Assembly: GCF_000803645.1 (NCBI RefSeq)
Contig: NZ_CP009122.1
Coordinates: forward strand, 62,001-126,000
Origin: Sphingopyxis fribergensis
GTDB taxonomy: Bacteria > Pseudomonadota > Alphaproteobacteria > Sphingomonadales > Sphingomonadaceae
Direction: 5' to 3'
Length of the DNA: 64,000 nt
The translations under genes were made by a program, and so were the position numbers. Under the pieces are notes generated by a model. It saw only the letters and a program-made list of their open reading frames with translations, ran no database searches and was not told the origin of the DNA. Position 1 is the first letter of the stretch, and every line of letters begins with the position of its first letter. Positions 58,341 to 64,000 of this stretch are shown here, one piece after another.

Positions 58341-58477
58341 GTCCGCGCGCGCCTTCGACGCAGGATCAGCGCGGTGGCGATCAGCCAGACGAGGCCCGAG
58401 ACGAGGACACCGGGGGCGCCGCCGGCATAAGCGCGGGCGAGGTCTTGCGGGACGGCGGTGAGCGAGGCTTCGGTCAT
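58337..58477 (-). CDS. Very short membrane protein (46 aa), possibly a truncated DUF7010-like gene
   Basis: Reads MTEASLTAVPQDLARAYAGG then APGVLVSGLVWLIATALIL and ends RRRRART. One membrane helix (~24-39) followed by a strongly basic cytoplasmic tail obeys the positive-inside rule. Its beginning resembles the N-terminus of larger membrane proteins I recall as DUF7010-like (YxGGxxGVxVSGLVWL), suggesting a truncated remnant; alternatively it is a genuine single-pass miniprotein, since the frame ends cleanly. It is translationally coupled (TTGA) to the RHH gene. No good ribosome-binding site is seen before the ATG. Confidence 0.45.
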   Translation of the reverse strand: MTEASLTAVPQDLARAYAGGAPGVLVSGLVWLIATALILRRRRART

Positions 58478-58537
58478 GCTTGGGGTGTAGCGACTTGATT
58501 CGCGACAGCAAAGCCGTGCTGCTTCGCGCCCCGCTCC

Positions 58538-58553
58538 ATACCAAAATTGGTAT
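58538..58553. promoter_or_regulatory. Perfect operator-like palindrome upstream of the LuxR-type gene
   Basis: ATACCAA-AA-TTGGTAT (7-bp arms, 2-bp centre) lies ~80 bp upstream of the regulator ATG at 58632 and ~60 bp upstream of the divergent small gene, a position suited to autoregulation of either. Confidence 0.5.
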
Positions 58554-58631
58554 ACGAATTATTTGGGGTGGCGGGCCATTTCGGCGTTCCGTAAACCGGC
58601 CCGCCGATCCGGCGCAAACGCAAGCAGGCTC

Positions 58632-59378
58632 ATGACAGGACTTCAGGCACTCACCGAAAAAGAAAAGGAGACGTTGCGCCTTCTCGTCGATGGCCATGAT
58701 GCGAAATCGATGGCGCGGCACCTGGGATTGTCGGTCCACACGATCAACGAACGGCTCCGCGATGCGCGGCGCAAGATGTCGGCGTCCAGTAGCCGGGAGG
58801 CCGCCCGGCAACTGCGCGAGATGGAAAGGGCAGACCCCCAATTTTTGGCGGACAGGCATTTGGGGGATGCGGCCGCCCCTGCCGGGATGGGAGAGCCCCG
58901 GACATCAGCTCGGACGCGTCGCCTGTCGCGCCGCGTCGGCTGGATAGCCGGAGGAATCATCATGTCGATCAGCCTTGCCCTGTTTGCTTTCGCGTCCCTG
59001 TCGGGGACACCCCAAACGCCCGCCGCGCCAGAGCCGGCCGCTTCCGTTTCCGAAACCGCCGCGGTGCAGGCGGCGCGGCAGTGGCTTGCCCTGACCGACA
59101 AGGGCGACTGGAACGGCAGCTGGAATGCGACGGGGCAGGCGTTCAAATCGCTCAACACCAGCGAGAGGTGGGCGGACGTGTCGCGGTCGGTTCGCACCCC
59201 GCTCGGCGCGCTCGTCTCGCGTAGTTTGATCGGCGAGGAATATGTTCCCGCGCCGCCTTACGGCTATCAGGTCGTGAAGTTCAGGACGAACTACGCGAAC
59301 AAGGCCGGGGCGATCGAAACGCTGTCGCTGGTTCGCGAAGGGAACGAATGGCGCGTGGTGGGTTGTACGATCGAGTAG
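58632..59378 (+). CDS. Membrane-anchored LuxR-type HTH protein with DUF4019 domain
   Basis: A 248-aa one-component regulator. Cytoplasmic HTH at ~8-50: LTEKEKETLRLLVDGHDAKS, then ARHLGLSVHTINERLRDARR. A linker leads to one membrane helix at ~104-123 (IAGGIIMSISLALFAFASLS). The periplasmic C-terminus (~140-248) is a DUF4019-type domain: AARQWLALTDKGDWNGSWNA, then FKSLNTSERWADVSRSVRTP and VVKFRTNYANKAGAIETLSL. This HTH-TM-DUF4019 architecture is frequent in sphingomonads and suggests direct signalling from periplasm to DNA, by inference. Start ATG 58632 chosen; the upstream in-frame extension crosses the palindrome. Confidence 0.8.
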   Translation: MTGLQALTEKEKETLRLLVDGHDAKSMARHLGLSVHTINERLRDARRKMSASSSREAARQLREMERADPQFLADRHLGDAAAPAGMGEPRTSARTRRLSRRVGWIAGGIIMSISLALFAFASLSGTPQTPAAPEPAASVSETAAVQAARQWLALTDKGDWNGSWNATGQAFKSLNTSERWADVSRSVRTPLGALVSRSLIGEEYVPAPPYGYQVVKFRTNYANKAGAIETLSLVREGNEWRVVGCTIE

Positions 59379-59423
59379 GGGAACGGGTAGTGGATTGGGC
59401 GACGGCAAAGCCGCCGCCTGAGC

Positions 59424-59448
59424 CTGCCCCCGCGACGGCGGGGGGCAG
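59424..59448. terminator. GC-rich hairpin between convergent genes
   Basis: CTGCCCCCGC and GCGGGGGGCAG pair around GACG, with one bulged G. It lies between the convergent LuxR-type gene (ends 59378) and phaB (ends 59460). No T-tract follows, so termination is plausible but not certain. Confidence 0.4.
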
Positions 59449-59459
59449 ACCTCGGCCCG

Positions 59460-60182
59460 TCAGTACATATGTTGCCCGCCGTTGATGCTCATCGTCGACC
59501 CGGTGACGAACCCCGCATCCTCACTGCACAGGAAGGCGACGCCGCGCGCGATTTCGTCGGCTTGGCCGAGGCGCCCGACCGGAATTTTCGCGACGATTTT
59601 TTCGAGCACCTGCGGCGGGACGGCGGCGACCATGTCGGTGTCGATATAGCCCGGCGCGATCGCGTTGACGGTCACGCCCTTCTTGGCGCCTTCCTGTGCC
59701 AGCGCCTTGGTAAAGCCGTGGATGCCCGATTTCGCGGCGGCATAATTGACCTGGCCATATTGGCCGGCCTGGCCGTTGATCGAGCCGATGTTGACGATGC
59801 GGCCCCAGCCGCGCTCGACCATGCCAGGGAAACAGGCCTTTGCCATGTTGAAGCAGCCGCCGAGGTTGACGCGCATCACATCGTCCCAATCGGCGTAGCT
59901 CATGCGCGACAGCGTGCCGTCGCGCGTGATGCCGGCATTGTTGACGACGATGTCTACGGGTCCGAATTTCTCGGTCACGGCGATGCAGCCGTCGACGCAC
60001 GCCTGATGATCGCCGACATCCCATTTCATCGCGGCGATGCCGGTGCGGTCGGTAAATTCGCGCGCCTTTTCGTCATTGCCACCATAGTTGGCGACGACGG
60101 TGACGCCCATCTCCTTCAGCTTGAGGCTGATTGCTTCGCCGATCCCGCGGCTGCCGCCGGTGACGATTGCTACGCGTGCCAT
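59460..60182 (-). CDS. phaB: Acetoacetyl-CoA reductase
   Basis: A 240-aa short-chain dehydrogenase that reduces acetoacetyl-CoA to (R)-3-hydroxybutyryl-CoA with NADPH for polyhydroxyalkanoate synthesis. Cofactor motif GGSRGIG at 9-15; NNAG at 81-84; catalytic Ser134, Tyr147 and Lys151 in GSINGQAGQYGQVNYAAAK. The C-terminus VTGSTMSINGGQHMY is characteristic of PhaB rather than the related FabG. ATG 60182 has GGGAGAG upstream; the frame is open to 60242 but without a credible start. No other PHA gene is in the window, so phaA/phaC lie elsewhere. Confidence 0.92.
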   Translation of the reverse strand: MARVAIVTGGSRGIGEAISLKLKEMGVTVVANYGGNDEKAREFTDRTGIAAMKWDVGDHQACVDGCIAVTEKFGPVDIVVNNAGITRDGTLSRMSYADWDDVMRVNLGGCFNMAKACFPGMVERGWGRIVNIGSINGQAGQYGQVNYAAAKSGIHGFTKALAQEGAKKGVTVNAIAPGYIDTDMVAAVPPQVLEKIVAKIPVGRLGQADEIARGVAFLCSEDAGFVTGSTMSINGGQHMY

Positions 60183-60280
60183 AAATTCACTCTCCCACGT
60201 GATTATGGCACCATGACTAGGCCGCGTCGGCGCGCGCCGCAAGTTTACCGGAACGTCAATCGCAAAGCTATTCAGGGGGT

Positions 60281-61867
60281 TTAGTGGCTCACCTGCACCC
60301 GCAGTTTCGAAAAATCTCCGATCGCAAGGTCGGCCTTGTCGATCGTCACGACCAGATTGTCGCAGTCGCCGAACCGCCGGCTCATCAGTCCGCTGGTCGG
60401 CAGTTCAAGCAAAACCGCTTCGCGCTCCTCGTCATAATCAAGGATGTGGCGAAACGGCTCATGCCCCATCGCCGCCATCTCGCGGTCGGCCAGCTCGCGC
60501 CACCAGGGTTCGAAAAAGGCACGGGCCGGCGCGGGAAGATTTTCAGGATTGGCGCACCAGGCGTGCTTCGCGCGATCGAACAACATCGTCTGATAATCAT
60601 GCACCCACAGATTCGCATCGGCGCGGTGCGTCGTCAGCGGCAGGGTGATCGTCTCGATACGCTCGGCGCCCGTTTCGGGATCGACCGTGGCAATCGCCTT
60701 GACCCAATGGATCGCGTGCAGCCCCGCCATCACCGCCGTCGCGTCGCTGGCCGAGAAGTCGGCGCGCGCCGCGCTGTCGTGGACAATCGCGATAATCTCT
60801 TCGGCGCGCTTGCGCGCTTCATAATTGATCGCGGCGCGCTGTTCCATTTCGGCGATATCCGCGGCATCTGCGCCCGGCGTCGGCGCGGCTTCGGGCGTCA
60901 GCCGATCGAGCCGCATTTCGAGCAACGCGACCATCGCGGTCATGCTGCCCCAGTCGAAGGGGTGGAATGCCGGATCGGCGATGTCGTAGCCGCGATCGTA
61001 GAGCGTGGCGCCAGGTTCGCCCGGATCGGCTTCGCTGCGCGGATCGGCATCGCCCGGGCCGATGGCGACCAGATCGACGGGCCATTCGGGAAAGGCGCGC
61101 ACCGCGAACGGCGCAAGGTCGCCAAGAGCCAGACCGCCGTGCGGGCCGAACCATCCTTCCGGGTCGTTGAGCGTGTAGGGCGGCGCGACGGGCATGCCGG
61201 GATCGCGCAGGTGAAGGACGCACATGTCATAGCGGCGGCGGTGGATGAAGAAGGCGAGCGCGCCGTGGCGTGGTCCCAGCCCGCCCCACAGGCCCTGAGG
61301 GAGGTCGGCGCAATTGATCTGCGCGAGGAAATCGGCCGGCTGGTCGTCGATCTTTGGCCATTCCATGCCTGCGGGGAGACGCGGGCGGCCGCCGAGCCAG
61401 CTGTTCGTCGAGATCGCGTCGCGCGGCGGAATTTGGGGAACGAGGCGAAGCGACACCTCCTCGACGTCGATTTTCTCGGCGCGGTGGGCGGCTCTCTCGA
61501 CCTCTAGAGCGATCGATTCGAGCGCGACATCGTCCGGATCGATAGCCGCGGCGGGTTGGGGTTCGGACCCATATTCGTCGTCGGCCGGTATTTCGAGCGG
61601 CGTCTTGCGGCTGATCCGTGCGAGCCGCGATGGCGAGATTTCCACGTCGGGTTCGGGCGCGGCTTTGCGCGGCAGTTTTGGCAGGCGGATTTCGCGCGGC
61701 GTTCGTGGTTCGCGGGGCGCGCGCGGCGCCTGTGGTTCGCGGGGTTCGCCGGGCGCGGCGGGTACGGTCCGCGATCGCCGCGACCACCAGATGGCAAAGC
61801 CGATTATTGCCAGAAAGGCCAGCGTGGCCACGGCCAGCGCCCACCCCAGCAATTCGAGCTCGGTCAT
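60281..61867 (-). CDS. DUF1963 (YwqG-like) protein with N-terminal membrane anchor
   Basis: A 528-aa protein. One membrane helix at ~9-28 (WALAVATLAFLAIIGFAIWW) is followed by a Pro/Arg/Glu-rich repeat linker (GEPREPQAPRAPREPRTPRE) that resembles a flexible tether. The soluble part (~120-528) is DUF1963: SWLGGRPRLPAGMEWPK, FLAQINCADLPQ, LGPRHGALAFFI, and C-terminal RRFGDCDNLVVTIDKADLAI. DUF1963 proteins such as YwqG have unknown function. ATG 61867 with GGAG upstream was chosen over GTG 61870. Confidence 0.8.
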   Translation of the reverse strand: MTELELLGWALAVATLAFLAIIGFAIWWSRRSRTVPAAPGEPREPQAPRAPREPRTPREIRLPKLPRKAAPEPDVEISPSRLARISRKTPLEIPADDEYGSEPQPAAAIDPDDVALESIALEVERAAHRAEKIDVEEVSLRLVPQIPPRDAISTNSWLGGRPRLPAGMEWPKIDDQPADFLAQINCADLPQGLWGGLGPRHGALAFFIHRRRYDMCVLHLRDPGMPVAPPYTLNDPEGWFGPHGGLALGDLAPFAVRAFPEWPVDLVAIGPGDADPRSEADPGEPGATLYDRGYDIADPAFHPFDWGSMTAMVALLEMRLDRLTPEAAPTPGADAADIAEMEQRAAINYEARKRAEEIIAIVHDSAARADFSASDATAVMAGLHAIHWVKAIATVDPETGAERIETITLPLTTHRADANLWVHDYQTMLFDRAKHAWCANPENLPAPARAFFEPWWRELADREMAAMGHEPFRHILDYDEEREAVLLELPTSGLMSRRFGDCDNLVVTIDKADLAIGDFSKLRVQVSH

Positions 61868-61961
61868 CACATATCTCCAAATTGGTGCGGCTCATGCCTT
61901 TTCGGCGCCGCGCCGGAGCAATTTAGCGCATGGACCTAAACAGTTTGTAAGCAGCCGCGAT

Positions 61962-62957
61962 TCAAAGCCATCCCGCCAGTTCGCGGCGTACCAGCGCCTC
62001 CAGCATCGCCATGCCGGGCGCGTCGGCGTTGAGGCAGGGGAGGTAAGCGAACCGCCGGCCGCCCGCGGCTTCGAATTGCTGCTTGCCGCGGATCGCCAGC
62101 TCTTCGAGCGTTTCGAGGCAGTCGGCGGCAAAGCCGGGGGCGAAGATCGCGACGCTCTTCCCTTGCTTTCCGAGCGTTTCGAGCAGCGTGTCGGTCGCGG
62201 GTTCGAGCCATTTGGCGCGTCCGAAGCGCGACTGGAACGCCACCTCGACCGGACGGCCGAGCGCATCCGAAAGCAGACGCGCGGTTTTGCGGGACTGGCA
62301 ATGATAGGGATCGCCGAGGTGAAGCGTCCGTTCGGGCATGCCGTGAAAGCTGGCGAGCAGCACATCGGGGGTGAAATCGAGCGCGGCGAGCCCGCCCTCG
62401 ACCGACTGTTTGAGCGCATCCAGATAAGCGCCATCGTCGTGATAGGGCGGCAGGAAGCGGATCGCTGGCTGCCAGCGCAGCGTCTGCAGATGCTTGCCGA
62501 CGGCATCGACCACCGTCGCCGTCGTCGCGGCGCAATATTGGGGATAAAGCGGCGCGACAAGGATATGGCGGCAACCCGCCGCCATCAGTGCGTCGATTGC
62601 CGGACCGATCGCCGGCTTGCCGTACCGCATTGCGTGGGCGACCTGCACCGCTTCGCCGAATGCCGCTTGCAGGGCTTGGCTTTGCGCGCGCGTGATCGCG
62701 GCGAGCGGCGAGCCGTCATCGGTCCAGACCTGGGCGTAGGCGTGCGCCGACTTTTTCGGCCGCGTCGTAAGGATGATGCCGCGCAGGATCGGTTGCCACA
62801 AGATCTGCGGGATTTCGACGACGCGGCGGTCGGACAGGAATTCCGCCAGATATCGGCGCACCGACGGCGCATCGGGCGCGTCGGGGGTGCCGAGGTTGAC
62901 CAGCAGCACGCCGATACGGGGTGCGGCGACGGGCGGATGATCGGGGGGCAAGGTCAT
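61962..62957 (-). CDS. hemH: Ferrochelatase
   Basis: A 331-aa enzyme inserting Fe2+ into protoporphyrin IX, the last step of heme synthesis. Signatures: VLLVNLGTPDAP at the start, HILVAPLYPQYCAATTATVV, and the catalytic His in ASFHGMPERT. Later LGDPYHCQSRKTARLL and FAPGFAADCLETLEELA (family pattern PGF..DCLET.EEi) are all present. Length is typical for a proteobacterial enzyme. Its ATG overlaps the stop of the upstream molybdoenzyme gene by 4 bp (ATGA), so it is transcribed with that gene. That pairing looks accidental in function but is compact. Confidence 0.95.
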   Translation of the reverse strand: MTLPPDHPPVAAPRIGVLLVNLGTPDAPDAPSVRRYLAEFLSDRRVVEIPQILWQPILRGIILTTRPKKSAHAYAQVWTDDGSPLAAITRAQSQALQAAFGEAVQVAHAMRYGKPAIGPAIDALMAAGCRHILVAPLYPQYCAATTATVVDAVGKHLQTLRWQPAIRFLPPYHDDGAYLDALKQSVEGGLAALDFTPDVLLASFHGMPERTLHLGDPYHCQSRKTARLLSDALGRPVEVAFQSRFGRAKWLEPATDTLLETLGKQGKSVAIFAPGFAADCLETLEELAIRGKQQFEAAGGRRFAYLPCLNADAPGMAMLEALVRRELAGWL

Positions 62958-64000
62958 AATGGGTGCGCCGAGAGGGGCAGGCGTCGGACGCGCCGGCCGG
63001 TTGCGGCGAACATCGCGTTGGCGATCGCGGGCGCAACAACAGGCACGCCGATTTCGCCGAGTCCGCCGGGCTCGCGGTCGCTGTCGATGAATTCGACCAG
63101 GATCTGCGGCGTCTGCGACAGGTCGGGGAGGCCGAGCTGGCCGAGCTTGCGCGCGGTTGCGAGGCCGCCTTCATAATCGGTCGTCGCGCCGACCGCGGCG
63201 GCGAGGCCGAATATCAGCCCGCCCTCGATTTGCTGCCGCGCGATCGCCGGGTTCACCAGCCGCCCGGCGTCGACCACCGCGACCAATTGCTCGACCTGCA
63301 GCCCGCCCTCGCTCTGCCTTGCGGTCGCCATCAGCGCGATATGGCTGCCGCGCATCGAATGGCAGGCGAGCCCCTGCGTCGTCCCCGACAATCCGCCTTC
63401 CCAGCCGCCAAGGCTGGTCGCGGTGAGCAGGCAGCGCGCGAGCAGCGGCGCGTTGCCGAGCATCGCGATGCGATAGGATAAAGCATCGGTTCCGGCGCGC
63501 GCCGCCAGTTCGTCGACGAAACATTCGGTGAAAAAGGCTGTGTAGCTATCGGCATTGCCGCGCCAGCGCCCCGTCGGCAGGCCGATATCGGCGGGGCAAT
63601 GGTCGACCGCCATATTCGGGATGGCATAGCTGCTCGCCGCACCCTCGACTGCGGCGGCGTCGGATCGGCCCGCCGCCGCGCGCTGTGCGATGTCGGCCGG
63701 CATATTGTCGAACAGCCGGTCGCGAAATTCATGGTTGGTTGGCGGCACTGCGATGCGCGTCACCAGCGCGTCGATCCCGCCCGCGGCGTTGAGCGTCGCG
63801 GTCAACTTTGCGCGCGCCGGCGCGCGCGGAGGCAGACGCATGATCTCCTCGGCGCGCGACCAGGCGAGTTGGACTGGGCGTTTGACTTGCAGCGCGATGA
63901 TCGCAGCCTGGACGGCGACGCTGTGGTCGAGACAGGCATCGAACGATCCCCCCGCCATCATCGGGAACAGCGTGACATTCGCGGGCGCCAGCCCGGTCGC
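62954..64000 (-). CDS. Molybdopterin-binding aldehyde/isoquinoline oxidoreductase large subunit, C-terminal part (5' end outside the window)
   Basis: The frame is open to base 64000, so the gene begins beyond the right edge; 348 codons are visible. It resembles the isoquinoline 1-oxidoreductase beta-subunit (IorB) class of the xanthine dehydrogenase family: TGLAPANVTLFPMMAGGSFD, AAIIALQVKRPVQLAWSRAEEIM, GSHIALMATARQSEGGLQVE, VAVVDAGRLVNPAIARQQIEGGLIFGLAAA, and LGEIGVPVVAPAIANAMFAATGRR. The molybdopterin-contact segment near the end (GLGEIGVP) has the expected position of the catalytic Glu. It works with a 2Fe-2S alpha subunit that should lie upstream. Confidence 0.88.
   Translation of the reverse strand, partial: ATGLAPANVTLFPMMAGGSFDACLDHSVAVQAAIIALQVKRPVQLAWSRAEEIMRLPPRAPARAKLTATLNAAGGIDALVTRIAVPPTNHEFRDRLFDNMPADIAQRAAAGRSDAAAVEGAASSYAIPNMAVDHCPADIGLPTGRWRGNADSYTAFFTECFVDELAARAGTDALSYRIAMLGNAPLLARCLLTATSLGGWEGGLSGTTQGLACHSMRGSHIALMATARQSEGGLQVEQLVAVVDAGRLVNPAIARQQIEGGLIFGLAAAVGATTDYEGGLATARKLGQLGLPDLSQTPQILVEFIDSDREPGGLGEIGVPVVAPAIANAMFAATGRRVRRLPLSAHPL

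Overview
The window looks like chromosomal DNA of a GC-rich alphaproteobacterium, most likely of the Sphingomonadaceae (Sphingopyxis or Sphingomonas-like). The reasons are the traC/traD genes divergent from a traA relaxase followed by a DUF6118 gene, a SapC-family gene, the large (about 1570 aa) NAD-glutamate dehydrogenase, the MocR/DUF983 pair, and short GC-rich palindromic repeats between genes. The genus is an inference from gene content. No rRNA, intact tRNA or CRISPR array was seen.

Region 1 (1-5.0 kb) is a piece of an integrative or conjugative element: the tail of an NTase-HEPN protein, a small Cys-rich protein, traD and traC on the minus strand, and traA plus a DUF6118 gene on the plus strand. 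No traG, integrase or type IV secretion genes are visible, so the element continues to the left or is a remnant.

Region 2 (5.0-40.4 kb) is devoted to the cell surface. It has (a) a 4737-aa autotransporter with a second-order ~2.75 kb duplication, followed by SapC, a 53-aa zinc-ribbon-like peptide and a DUF1190-like protein; (b) signalling genes: a diguanylate cyclase divergent from an OmpR-type regulator, a LysM-FecR protein and a CHASE2 histidine kinase; (c) a 2820-aa DUF11/SdrD-B repeat protein whose stop overlaps the start of a 1210-aa outer-membrane barrel protein. AT-rich TTAAC-containing motifs recur upstream of the autotransporter, between the cyclase and the regulator, and upstream of the DUF11 protein. 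This suggests one regulon.

Region 3 (40.4-41.3 kb) is a gene-poor junction with a possible structured RNA, a degenerate tRNA 3'-end-like sequence (possible attachment-site relic) and a 23-codon reading frame with a near-perfect Shine-Dalgarno and its own hairpin terminator.

Region 4 (41.3-64.0 kb) looks like ordinary chromosome: an OsmC protein; a TetR-regulated RND efflux operon (TetR, adaptor, pump, outer-membrane factor); a MocR regulator and DUF983 protein; a PAS-domain protein; NAD-glutamate dehydrogenase with an ATP-grasp gene; a small RHH/membrane-protein pair; a LuxR-type membrane regulator; an acetoacetyl-CoA reductase; a DUF1963 protein; ferrochelatase; and the C-terminal part of a molybdopterin-binding aldehyde oxidoreductase subunit that runs off the right edge.
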